DNA of 64,000 nt, taken from assembly GCF_018129965.1 (NCBI RefSeq), contig NZ_JAFCKW010000007.1, positions 62,001 to 126,000 on the forward strand, written 5' to 3'. The DNA is from Bradyrhizobium diazoefficiens (GTDB lineage Bacteria; Pseudomonadota; Alphaproteobacteria; Rhizobiales; Xanthobacteraceae). Positions within the stretch are counted from its first letter, which is position 1. Each line of letters opens with the position of its first letter. The notes below the pieces were generated by a model that was given only the letters and a program-made list of their open reading frames with translations, was not told the origin of the DNA and did not search any database. Shown in pieces: positions 33,908 through 43,045 of the stretch. A program made the position numbers and the translations under genes.

Positions 33908-35950
33908 TCAGGGCAAGGCGTCCTCGAGAATGCTGCAAAGCTGCCGGTAGTGCTCCTCCTCGGCCGCAAAGCGTTTGCCGTAGAAACCTTGCGCGACCGC
34001 GTAGAACGATCGAGACGTGAAGGACGGAAGCAGGCGCTTCACGATGGCGCCAGTTCTGGTCGCTTCGTCGCGCTTGCCCTGAAGGCCCAGGCTGCAGGTC
34101 AGGGCAATCCACTGGGCCGGAGCATCGCTGTACAAGCTCACGGCCTGCCGTGCCGCCTGCTCCATGTCCCGAAAATTGTGCTGCTTCCAGTAAGCCCACG
34201 CCGAGTAATGGTACCAGCGGTGCGTGCGGGGGTCGCGGGGTGACAGCCGCATCGCCCGGGAGAGATATTCGATGCTCCGATCGGTGTTGCCGCCTGCGCA
34301 GCGATTGACGTTGGCGAACAACGCGAGCCCGTGGGCGTCGGCCGCGTTTTGAGCGATCGCGCGCTGAAGCAGGCTCAATGAGCCGTCAATGTCACCGGCA
34401 GCATACAGAGCCGTATCGGCACAGTTGACGAGAACGGTCGGGTTGTCGGGCTCCAGTCTGAGCGCCGATCGCGACAGACGCATTGCCCTTTGCTTCTCCG
34501 CCGCCGCACTCTCGTCCTGGCCCCACAGAGCGCGCATCGCATAGGCCCATGCCAGCACGGCCTTCGCGACCGCGAATTTCCTGTCGTACCGCAGAGCCGA
34601 CCTGAGTTCGGTCACGGCAGCCGACAGGCGATCAGGGCTGCGTCCATACAGTAGATGACCTCGCGCCCGCTGCAGATGAGTCCAGGCGTTCAAATCGCTG
34701 GTCGGAAGGCCGAAGGCGCGTTCGACCTCCTGCTTCACCATGGACGGAACGAGCCGGCCAACGATTTCAGTCACGATCCTGTCACGGACGGACAGGAAAT
34801 TGGCTGCGTCGGCGCCCAACGCCTCGGCCCAGATGGTCGTGCCGCTGGCCCCGTCGACAAGATGGGCGTTGACGCGCAGCGAGCCACCGCGCAACTCGAT
34901 GCTGCCCTCGACCAGATAATTCACGCCGAGCTCGACGGCGACTTGTCTGATATCCTTGGGCTCCGACTTGTAGACCATCGCAGAGTGGCTTGCGGTGACG
35001 AACAGATCTGGCCAGCGTGCAAAAGCGGTCGTGACCTCTTCGGTCAACCCATCCTCGAAACCCGCGAACGCCCGCGCTTGCGGCGTCACGTCGCGAAACG
35101 GCAATACGCCGAGGGACGGCCGGTCTGAGGGGGGCGAATGCGGCCGGGGGGCCGGCGGCGCCGCCACATGGTGCTGACTGTTGATTTCGTTGACCCAATC
35201 GAGGTCCGATGGCGCTTGATCGCTCGCCGAAGCCGGATCGGGCGAATTGTTGAGAACCTGCGCAAGCGCCGCCTCTGCCCGGCTCGAAAGGTTGCGTCCC
35301 GCCTCCTTCAGGACAGCGGCGAGAATCTTGAACTGGTCAATCGCCCGCGCCGATTTTCGCTGCGCGGCAAACGCCTCGATCAGCTTGATGTGAGCCGTCT
35401 CACAGGATGGATCGAGGCGCGTGACCATCGCGGCAATCTGTTCGACCTCGTTGGGCTCGAAATCCGGGCGCGACCAAAGCGCCGCCTGCAGGATCGAAAG
35501 AACGCGCCGGCGCAGGTCATGGCGGGTATCCACGACCCACGCCATCAGCTTCGGCTCGCGCGGCTCGGCGCCTTCGAGAAACTCACCCGAATAGAGTTCT
35601 GCAATCTTGAGCGGATCGTTGATCTCCAGCGCAACCAGAAGGTCCAGGACGTCAACCGTGATCCGGTCCGGCAATGTCGGAACTCCGTCGCGGCTCCATT
35701 GTGGAGCCTCGGGGAGATTTAACGCCATGCGCAACCGCGCGAATTCCTGGCGGAGACTGACCTGCGCCTGCTCTTGCGGTCTGTCCTCCCAGAGAAATGC
35801 GGAAAGTCGCTTGCGCGTACGTTCAGTCTCGGGGCGAATGGCGAGACAAGCGAGCAGAAGACGGCCCTTCAGGCTGGCGACAGCCACGGCGCGCCCGTCG
35901 GCATCATGCGCGGAAAAACGCCCCATCAGGCGCAGGCGGATGAAACTCAT
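33908..35950 (-). CDS. SARP-type DNA-binding / TolB-like / TPR regulator
   Basis: A protein of 680 aa in three parts. Residues 1 to about 240 are a SARP-like winged helix plus bacterial transcriptional activation (BTAD) region (LMGRFSAHDADGRAVAV, then RLSAFLWEDRPQEQAQVSLRQ). About 275-420 is a TolB N-terminal-like domain (LGVLPFRDVTPQARAFAGF, GVNYLVEGSIE, HLVDGASGTTIWAE) typical of rhizobial class III adenylate cyclase relatives. From 440 to the end are TPR repeats. No cyclase domain is present. It is probably a transcriptional regulator; the signal is unknown. Start: ATG at 35950 begins the winged helix; the ATG at 36028 adds 26 unconserved-looking residues. Confidence 0.85.
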   Translation of the reverse strand: MSFIRLRLMGRFSAHDADGRAVAVASLKGRLLLACLAIRPETERTRKRLSAFLWEDRPQEQAQVSLRQEFARLRMALNLPEAPQWSRDGVPTLPDRITVDVLDLLVALEINDPLKIAELYSGEFLEGAEPREPKLMAWVVDTRHDLRRRVLSILQAALWSRPDFEPNEVEQIAAMVTRLDPSCETAHIKLIEAFAAQRKSARAIDQFKILAAVLKEAGRNLSSRAEAALAQVLNNSPDPASASDQAPSDLDWVNEINSQHHVAAPPAPRPHSPPSDRPSLGVLPFRDVTPQARAFAGFEDGLTEEVTTAFARWPDLFVTASHSAMVYKSEPKDIRQVAVELGVNYLVEGSIELRGGSLRVNAHLVDGASGTTIWAEALGADAANFLSVRDRIVTEIVGRLVPSMVKQEVERAFGLPTSDLNAWTHLQRARGHLLYGRSPDRLSAAVTELRSALRYDRKFAVAKAVLAWAYAMRALWGQDESAAAEKQRAMRLSRSALRLEPDNPTVLVNCADTALYAAGDIDGSLSLLQRAIAQNAADAHGLALFANVNRCAGGNTDRSIEYLSRAMRLSPRDPRTHRWYHYSAWAYWKQHNFRDMEQAARQAVSLYSDAPAQWIALTCSLGLQGKRDEATRTGAIVKRLLPSFTSRSFYAVAQGFYGKRFAAEEEHYRQLCSILEDALP

Positions 35951-36525
35951 ATTGGCTCCGACCCAAGACGAGATGAGATCTCCAACAGGCCCTGTCTCAC
36001 TGCGCGCGCGACAAACGGGCAGATCCAATAATGGACGCTTTGTTCGCGAGACAAAAGCTCAAATCGCGTGCATGACCAATGGGCACCGTAGTCACGCACC
36101 GACGCGCGACTTGCGCACGAGGCGTGCAATCATGAGTCAATCCAGTCGTTGAGTGGTTCAACCCTGCCGCATTATGTGGCGAGGATGCTCCGGATTGGCG
36201 CGAAGTTTCGTCATCAGCTCATAAAAATCGCGACGCGAGGGTCCCGCGTGACCCATCCATTTTCACGACGAATTAACGGCGTGCGGAAGCGACTTTGATG
36301 CATCCTTCGCTTTGTTGATTTTCGATCGTGGCATTTTTCTCGACAGGCCGCGGCCGAACTGGCCGGGCGATTCCAAATATTCAATTGGTTGCGTCTGCAC
36401 GAAATGAAATTCGTTCGAGACACGTCGCATCTGTCTGACTGATAGCGGACGAATGTGAGCCATTTCACAATTCCGGTCTGGCGTCGTTGACGTCGGCCAT
36501 TTGAGCAATCGTAGCGAGGCCGCGG
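35951..36525. other. Intergenic region between divergent genes, no gene seen
   Basis: 575 bp between the regulator start and the BASS-type transporter start. It is lower in G+C than the flanks, especially 36280-36480. Short frames on the minus strand (about 80 codons near 36214-36508) have no recognisable composition or ribosome binding site. Promoters for both genes should lie here, but no clear -35/-10 pair was identified. Confidence 0.5.
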
Positions 36526-37506
36526 ATGCGGATGATAGGCAAATTACTGTCGGCGCTCGGTGCGCACGGACCTGCTCTTTTGGTGATATCGCTTGTGGCA
36601 GGTGCTGCGATCAATCCTCTTGCTCACTTCGGCTACAGCATCTTGCCCGCATCTGCGTTCCTGCTGACTCTGGGATCGTTCCTGACGGCTGGCCTCGCGA
36701 CGTCAGAGGCCCGCGTTCGGCTTTCCCGGCTGGGCCTTGTGCTGGCATGGGTGGGCTTCGCACTTCCGCTCGCAGGCGCCGCACTGCTGTCCAGACTTGC
36801 TCTCGATCCGTCGCTGCATGCCGGCGTCATGCTATCCTTGCTTGCACCGCCGGTCGGAAGCGCAGCTGCGATTGCCGCGATGCTGGGATTGAAACCGCGA
36901 CTTGCACTGTTCGTCTCGCTGGCGCTGACGGTGATGGCCCCAATCTCGATACCGCTCTTCGCCAACGTTCTCGGATTGGGCATCGCATTCGACATGGGCC
37001 AGTTGGCGCTACGCCTGTTTGGCATCATCGGCACGGCAGCCCTGGTTGCGTATCTGCTGATCAGGTTCCGGCGGCGATTCGCGCCTCTTCTGCCTGATCA
37101 GCACGCCGCCACGGGAATTGCCGTTCTGGGTTTGGTGGCGGTAGGTCTTGCCACGTCCGACGGTGTGCGAACGCAGTGGATGACCAATCGCTTGATGTTC
37201 GAGGAAATGCTCGTGGCGGCTTTCGCCATCAACCTCGGGCTCTGCGCAATCGGAACCGTCATTTTTTCCGGCCTGGGCCTGCAGACCGCGGGGACCATCG
37301 GGCTGTTGAGCGGCAACCGCAATGTCACGCTGGCATGGGCAGCGGCCTGCTTCGGTCTCCCTTCGCTGGCGGAGGGATATGTGGCCGCTTGCGTCATTCC
37401 AGTGCTCGCTCTTCCGATCATCGTCAGACTATGCGTGCGACTGATGTCTTCAGCAGCCCGGCTACGGCCCTCTCAAACCGGGTCCGTAAAGCAACCCAGC
37501 GTGTGA
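36526..37506 (+). CDS. Bile acid:sodium symporter (BASS) family-like membrane transporter
   Basis: A protein of 326 aa with 9-10 membrane helices. GLLSGNRNVTLAWAAA near residue 262 and the helix-breaking LLAPPVGSAAAIAAML near 105 correspond to the two discontinuous helices of the BASS/AEC fold. It may transport an organic anion with sodium; the substrate cannot be told. Start: ATG at 36526; the ATG at 36532 is two codons later and equally possible. A small exported protein begins 6 bp after the stop. Confidence 0.7.
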   Translation: MRMIGKLLSALGAHGPALLVISLVAGAAINPLAHFGYSILPASAFLLTLGSFLTAGLATSEARVRLSRLGLVLAWVGFALPLAGAALLSRLALDPSLHAGVMLSLLAPPVGSAAAIAAMLGLKPRLALFVSLALTVMAPISIPLFANVLGLGIAFDMGQLALRLFGIIGTAALVAYLLIRFRRRFAPLLPDQHAATGIAVLGLVAVGLATSDGVRTQWMTNRLMFEEMLVAAFAINLGLCAIGTVIFSGLGLQTAGTIGLLSGNRNVTLAWAAACFGLPSLAEGYVAACVIPVLALPIIVRLCVRLMSSAARLRPSQTGSVKQPSV

Positions 37507-37512
37507 GACGAC

Positions 37513-37857
37513 ATGCGAAAATCGCTGCTCGCCCTGACCGTCACGATCCTTCCGCCTTTCTCGCCTGTGACGATCGTATCAGCGGCATATTTCCCTGCTG
37601 TCGCTCACGAGCATCAGAGCGCGGCCGGGAGAGTCAGCTGGTATCCGCACGAGTGTTGCCATGATGGAGATTGCCGTCCGGTCATGCGCGTTCGATCGCT
37701 TCGGGACGGCTTCCTCATGACGACAGAGGATGGCATGACGCTCTTCATCGGCTCGCAGCTCTCTCGAAGGCAGTCGCTGGACAATCGCTGGCATGTTTGC
37801 GTCGGGGTGGGCGAATATCCGCCGGTCGTGTGCGTTTTCGAGCCGCCAGGCTCATGA
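37513..37857 (+). CDS. Small exported Cys/His-rich protein
   Basis: A protein of 114 aa. Residues 1-31 are a signal peptide-like segment. The mature part begins with RVSWYPHECCHDGDCRPV, a Cys/His-rich block, followed by a beta-rich region and VCVGVGEYPPVVCVFEPPGS, with two further Cys. The pattern suggests a disulfide- or metal-stabilised periplasmic domain. It starts 6 bp after the transporter gene and its stop overlaps the next start by 4 bp (ATGA). I recognise no functional family. Confidence 0.7.
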   Translation: MRKSLLALTVTILPPFSPVTIVSAAYFPAVAHEHQSAAGRVSWYPHECCHDGDCRPVMRVRSLRDGFLMTTEDGMTLFIGSQLSRRQSLDNRWHVCVGVGEYPPVVCVFEPPGS

Positions 37858-38108
37858 TGACCAGCGCTATCACCATCCGATGCGTTCTCAGCTTCGCGTC
37901 GCTGTCCCCTGCGATCGACGGTGGAGTCCGCCAGCTCACCGTTCTGGAGCAGACGGCGCTGCTCATGGCGCTGTCGCTCTGCCTCGGAACATGCATCGTC
38001 ATCGCGCTTTGGGACATCGAGCAGGCTCGCGCTAGGCACCGCGCAAGAACGCAGACGCGCCACACAACCAAGGCGGAGGCCGATCTCACCCGCCGGCCGG
38101 AACCATAG
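37854..38108 (+). CDS. Small hypothetical membrane protein
   Basis: A protein of 84 aa overlapping the previous gene by 4 bp. One convincing membrane helix lies at about residues 29-52 (LEQTALLMALSLCLGTCIVIAL), followed by a basic tail. The coupling suggests expression with the exported protein and transporter upstream. There are two start choices (37854 or 37857). No function can be assigned. Confidence 0.5.
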   Translation: MMTSAITIRCVLSFASLSPAIDGGVRQLTVLEQTALLMALSLCLGTCIVIALWDIEQARARHRARTQTRHTTKAEADLTRRPEP

Positions 38109-38140
38109 CAGGCTCGCTGCGACGCGGACCGGCCGGACGC

Positions 38141-39607
38141 TCACGAATACCGCATCACCCCGTCGTCGATCCGGCCGAAGCGCAGGGTGACAATATCGAA
38201 CGCATAGTTCTGATAGAGCCGCCACGGCCGCTTCGAGCCCTGCTTCGGCATCCTGGCGACCGAGCGCTGCACGTAGCCGGAGGTGAAGTCGAGCGACGGC
38301 TGTGCGGTGACATCAGGATCGTCATTGTGCGGCATGCACTGGCGGAAATGGTGCCGGTCCATGTAGTTGATGAGCCGGCAGACATACGCGCAGGTGAGAT
38401 CGCATTTCAGCGTCCAGGACGCGTTCGTGTAGCCGAAGGCCGAGGCCATGTTCGGCACGTCGGCATACATCATCCCCTTGTAGGTCAGCGTGCTCGCGAA
38501 ATCGACGGCACGGCCGTCGACGCTGACCTCGAGACCGCCGACGACCTGGAGCACCAGTCCCGTCGCCGTCACGATGATATCGGCGGCAAGCTCGCTGCCA
38601 TCCTTCAGACGAATGCCGCCGCGCGTGAAGGTGTCGATCTCGTTGGTGACGACGGACGCACGCTGCTCGCGGATCGCCTTGAACAGATCGCCATCGGGCA
38701 CGAGGCAGAGCCGCTGGTCCCACGGATTGTAGCGCGGCGTGAAATGGGTCGCGACGTCGTAGTCGGGGCCGAGCGCCATCTGCACGCCCTTGAGGACCAG
38801 TTCCTTGACTTTCGCCGGGCGGCGCCGGCTGAGCTGGAAGAAGAACATCCCCCACATCACGTTCCGCCAGCGGATCAGATAATAGGCAAGCCGCGTCGGC
38901 AGGTTACGGCGCAGCTTGTTGGCGACGGGGTCCTGCGCCGGACGCGACACCACGTAGGTCGGCGAACGCTGGAGCATGGTGACCTGCGCCGCCGTCTTGG
39001 CAAGCTCCGGCACCAACGTCACCGCGGTCGCGCCCGAGCCGATCACGACGACGCGCTTGCCGGCATAGTCGATGTCTTCGGTCCATTTCTGCGGATGCAC
39101 GATCCGGCCGGCGAAATCCGCCGAGCCCTTGAACTCCGGCGTGTAGCCCGCCTCGTATTTGTAATAGCCAGCGCACATGAACAGGAAATTGCAGGTGAAG
39201 CGCACGAGTTCGGTCGCGCCCTCGCCTGTCGTTCGCTCAGCCTCGATGGTCCATCGCGCATCCGGCGTCGACCACGCCGCGCGCTGGACGCGATGACGAT
39301 AGCGGATGTGCTTGTCGATGCCGTTCTCGGCCGCGGTCTCGCGCACATAGTTCAGGATCTGCGGCCCGTCGGCGATCGCCTTTGGATCGGTCCACGGCTT
39401 GAAGGAATAGCCGAGCGTGAACATATCGCTGTCGGAGCGGATGCCGGGGTAGCGGAACAGGTCCCAGGTGCCGCCGATGCAGTCGCGGCCCTCCAGAATG
39501 ACGTAGCTCTTGCCCGGGCACCTGGTCTGGAGATGATACCCCGCGCCGATGCCGGACAGACCGGCACCGACGATCAGCACGTCGAAATGTTCTTTGGCTT
39601 CGGCCAT
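38141..39607 (-). CDS. Flavin-containing (Baeyer-Villiger type) monooxygenase
   Basis: A class B flavoprotein monooxygenase of 488 aa. GAGLSG (14-19) binds FAD, GGTWDLFRYPG (45-55) is the hallmark loop, FAGRIVHPQKW (165-175) fits the Baeyer-Villiger fingerprint F-x-G-x-x-x-H-x-x-x-W, and GSGATA (190-195) binds NADPH. It would use O2 and NADPH to oxidise a ketone or other organic substrate. Start: ATG at 39607 (MAEAKEHFDVLIVG). A SnoaL-like gene lies 50 bp upstream on the same strand, probably co-transcribed. The substrate is unknown. Confidence 0.9.
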   Translation of the reverse strand: MAEAKEHFDVLIVGAGLSGIGAGYHLQTRCPGKSYVILEGRDCIGGTWDLFRYPGIRSDSDMFTLGYSFKPWTDPKAIADGPQILNYVRETAAENGIDKHIRYRHRVQRAAWSTPDARWTIEAERTTGEGATELVRFTCNFLFMCAGYYKYEAGYTPEFKGSADFAGRIVHPQKWTEDIDYAGKRVVVIGSGATAVTLVPELAKTAAQVTMLQRSPTYVVSRPAQDPVANKLRRNLPTRLAYYLIRWRNVMWGMFFFQLSRRRPAKVKELVLKGVQMALGPDYDVATHFTPRYNPWDQRLCLVPDGDLFKAIREQRASVVTNEIDTFTRGGIRLKDGSELAADIIVTATGLVLQVVGGLEVSVDGRAVDFASTLTYKGMMYADVPNMASAFGYTNASWTLKCDLTCAYVCRLINYMDRHHFRQCMPHNDDPDVTAQPSLDFTSGYVQRSVARMPKQGSKRPWRLYQNYAFDIVTLRFGRIDDGVMRYS

Positions 39608-39657
39608 GGCGTTCTCCCTCCCCACAGCATGGGCGGCGCCACGCCGAATTGCAACCG

Positions 39658-40077
39658 TCAGGGGGTCGCTGCCGCTGCCGCGCAGGCGGTGTCGAAGTAC
39701 TCGTAGAACTCGATCACTTTCCCGTCCTTGAAGCGCCAGAAGTCGATCTTCGGCGTCTCGGCCGGCTTGAGGGTCTGCTTGTTGATCCACTTGCAAGAGC
39801 CGCGCGCGACGACGACATCGCCCTGCGCGACATACTCGTCCATCGTGAAATACTCCATGGTCCAATTGGACAGCAGCGCGTCGAAATAGCCGCGAAGCTC
39901 CGTTCGATCATCATAGTCCGTTGCAAACGCCAGTGGCACGGCGCCGCGCGGAATCGACCCGAACTTGATCTTGGGGCCGATGACACTGTCGAACCAGAAA
40001 TCCACGCTGGCGCCCTTGCTGTCGCCCCACCGGCGATAGGCGTCCTTCAACAATTGAACGTTGGCTTCGCTGGACAT
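39658..40077 (-). CDS. SnoaL/NTF2-like protein
   Basis: A small cone-shaped NTF2-like domain of 139 aa (VQLLKDAYRRWGDSKG at the start, GDVVVARGSCKWINKQ and IDFWRFKDGKVIEFYEYFDT at the end). Such proteins act as isomerases, hydratases or binding proteins for small hydrophobic molecules. Its position directly upstream of the monooxygenase suggests a shared degradative or modifying pathway. Confidence 0.87.
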   Translation of the reverse strand: MSSEANVQLLKDAYRRWGDSKGASVDFWFDSVIGPKIKFGSIPRGAVPLAFATDYDDRTELRGYFDALLSNWTMEYFTMDEYVAQGDVVVARGSCKWINKQTLKPAETPKIDFWRFKDGKVIEFYEYFDTACAAAAATP

Positions 40078-40189
40078 CGCATTCCCTCCATAGGCATTCT
40101 GACGATGAACGTGGGAAAGGCGGCCGACCGCTCGGGAAGTGGCAGGCTTGTTTTGGCTCTACCTGGAAGCGTAGCATGGGGAATGGCCA

Positions 40190-40222
40190 CAAAAAAAGCC
40201 CCGGATCGCTCCGGGGCTTTCG
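40190..40222 (-). terminator. Intrinsic terminator of ahcY
   Basis: An 11-bp perfect stem (AAAGCCCCGGA 40195-40205 with TCCGGGGCTTT 40210-40220) with a 4-nt loop. On the minus strand it ends in a run of seven T. It begins 21 bp after the ahcY stop codon. Confidence 0.92.
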
Positions 40223-40242
40223 TGTCGTAACTGAGTGCGATC

Positions 40243-41664
40243 TCAGTAGCGGTAATGATCCGACTTGAACGGGCCTTCCGGCTTGACGCCGATATAGTCG
40301 GCCTGGTCCTTGCGCAGCTCGGTCAGCTTGACGCCGATCTTGGCGAGATGCAGCCGCGCCACCTTCTCGTCCAGCGACTTCGGCAGCACGTAGACTTCCT
40401 TCTTGTACTTGCCGTCCTTGTTGTTGGCGAACAGCTCGATCTGCGCCAGCGTCTGGTTGGTGAAGGAGGCGGACATCACGAAGGACGGATGGCCCATCGC
40501 ATTGCCTAGGTTCACGAGGCGGCCTTCCGACAGCAGGACAATGCGGTGCTTGTCCGGGAATTCGATCTCGTCGACCTGCGGCTTGATGTTGGTCCACTTC
40601 AGGTTACGCAGACCCGCGATCTGGATCTCGTTGTCGAAGTGGCCGATGTTGCAGACGATGGCGCGATCCTTCATCGCGCGCATGTGCTCGATCGTGATGA
40701 TGTCCTTGTTGCCGGTCGCGGTGACGAAGATGTCGGCGCGGGGCGCGGCGTCTTCCATCGTCACGACCTCGTAGCCTTCCATCGCGGCCTGGAGCGCGCA
40801 GATCGGATCGACTTCGGAGACCATGACGCGGCAGCCGGCCTGGCGCAGCGACGCGGCCGAACCCTTGCCGACGTCGCCGAATCCGGCGACCATCGCGACC
40901 TTGCCCGACATCATCACGTCGGTTCCGCGGCGGATGCCGTCGACCAGCGATTCACGGCAGCCATAGAGATTGTCGAACTTCGACTTGGTGACGCTGTCGT
41001 TGACGTTGATCGCCGGCCACAGCAGCGTGCCAGCCTTCTGCATGTCATAGAGACGATGCACGCCCGTGGTGGTCTCTTCGGAGACGCCCTTGATGCTGCT
41101 CGCGATCCCGGCGAAGTAGCCTTTCGGCTTTTCCTTGAGCTGCTTTTTCAGCAGCGCGAAGAACACTTCCTCCTCCTCCGAACCCGGCTTGTCCAGGAAG
41201 GCGGTGTCGCCGTTCTCGGCGCGCAGGCCGAGATGGACGTACATGGTGGCATCGCCGCCGTCGTCGAGGATCATGTTCGGGTGGCCGCCGCCATGCCAGT
41301 CGAACAGCTTGGCGGTGTAGTCCCAGTATTCGGTCAGCGTCTCGCCCTTGACCGCGAACACCGGAATGCCGGCGGCTGCGATCGCGGCAGCCGCATGGTC
41401 CTGCGTCGAATAGATGTTGCAGGAGACCCAGCGGATGTCGGCGCCGAGCGCGGCCAGCGTCTCGATCAGCACGCCGGTCTGGATGGTCATGTGCAGGGAG
41501 CCCGCGATGCGCGCGCCCTTCAGCGGCTGCTTCGGGCCGTATTCCTCGCGCGTCGCCATCAGGCCGGGCATCTCGGTCTCGGCGAGCGAGAGCTCCTTGC
41601 GGCCGAAATCGGCGAGCGAAATGTCCTTGACGATGTAGTCGGTGAAGCCGGGCTTGGCGTTCAT
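40243..41664 (-). CDS. ahcY: S-adenosyl-L-homocysteine hydrolase
   Basis: A protein of 473 aa, the size of the proteobacterial form with its extra insert. It shows YTADAW-like substrate residues in altered form ([20 protein letters not shown]), and the NAD site [18 protein letters not shown]. It cleaves SAH to adenosine and homocysteine, removing the product inhibitor of SAM methyltransferases. Start: ATG at 41664 has AGGA 8 bp upstream, while the in-frame ATG at 41673 has its purine box immediately against it. It lies downstream of metK on the same strand, with a structured 121-bp gap. Confidence 0.96.
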   Translation of the reverse strand: MNAKPGFTDYIVKDISLADFGRKELSLAETEMPGLMATREEYGPKQPLKGARIAGSLHMTIQTGVLIETLAALGADIRWVSCNIYSTQDHAAAAIAAAGIPVFAVKGETLTEYWDYTAKLFDWHGGGHPNMILDDGGDATMYVHLGLRAENGDTAFLDKPGSEEEEVFFALLKKQLKEKPKGYFAGIASSIKGVSEETTTGVHRLYDMQKAGTLLWPAINVNDSVTKSKFDNLYGCRESLVDGIRRGTDVMMSGKVAMVAGFGDVGKGSAASLRQAGCRVMVSEVDPICALQAAMEGYEVVTMEDAAPRADIFVTATGNKDIITIEHMRAMKDRAIVCNIGHFDNEIQIAGLRNLKWTNIKPQVDEIEFPDKHRIVLLSEGRLVNLGNAMGHPSFVMSASFTNQTLAQIELFANNKDGKYKKEVYVLPKSLDEKVARLHLAKIGVKLTELRKDQADYIGVKPEGPFKSDHYRY

Positions 41665-41687
41665 TGCGGGCATCCTGTTGTTGGGAT

Positions 41688-41720
41688 CGTCGTTCCGGAG
41701 CGCTCAGACGACCCCGGAAC
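41688..41720 (-). promoter_or_regulatory. Structured leader before ahcY
   Basis: GTTCCGG (41692-41698) and CCGGAAC (41714-41720) are perfectly complementary with a 15-nt loop. A second pairing GTCGT (41689-41693) with ACGAC (41708-41712) overlaps the first, so the two are partly exclusive or could nest as a short pseudoknot. It lies about 25-55 bp before the ahcY start. It does not match the known SAH riboswitch by eye. Confidence 0.3.
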
Positions 41721-41785
41721 CTTCATAACGATAGATAAGGTGTCGGGGATCACTCACGCGAGCGACCCCCGGGATACTACAGGCC

Positions 41786-42982
<1,197 letters not shown>

Positions 42983-42988
42983 CAGTAA

Positions 42989-43016
42989 CCCCTTAGTTCC
43001 GCCGCTAAGCCGGCGG
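42989..43016 (-). promoter_or_regulatory. Candidate pseudoknot (riboswitch-like) in the metK leader
   Basis: Read on the minus strand: CCGCCG (43016-43011) pairs with CGGCGG (43004-42999). The 6-nt loop GCTTAG contains CTTAG (43009-43005), which is perfectly complementary to CTAAG (42996-42992) just downstream. That CTAAG overlaps the metK ribosome binding site AAGGGG (42994-42989). Upstream GCTAA (43034-43030) can pair with the same loop as an alternative. A TTGACA box lies at 43049-43044, although no good -10 follows. The layout resembles small SD-sequestering SAM riboswitches, but the connecting loops are very short (1 and 2 nt), so the fold may be strained. Confidence 0.4.
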
Positions 43017-43045
43017 GCGTTTGCGATGTTTAGCCTTGGTTTATG

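Noticed and set aside
41665..41785. A known SAH riboswitch before ahcY
   Set aside because: Only a GAGCGCT piece resembles the consensus; the long-range arms of the SAH riboswitch are not found.
42983..43045. A standard SAM-II riboswitch before metK
   Set aside because: The hairpin loop is only 6 nt and the conserved U-rich loop and long connecting segments of SAM-II are absent. Only a general pseudoknot resemblance remains.
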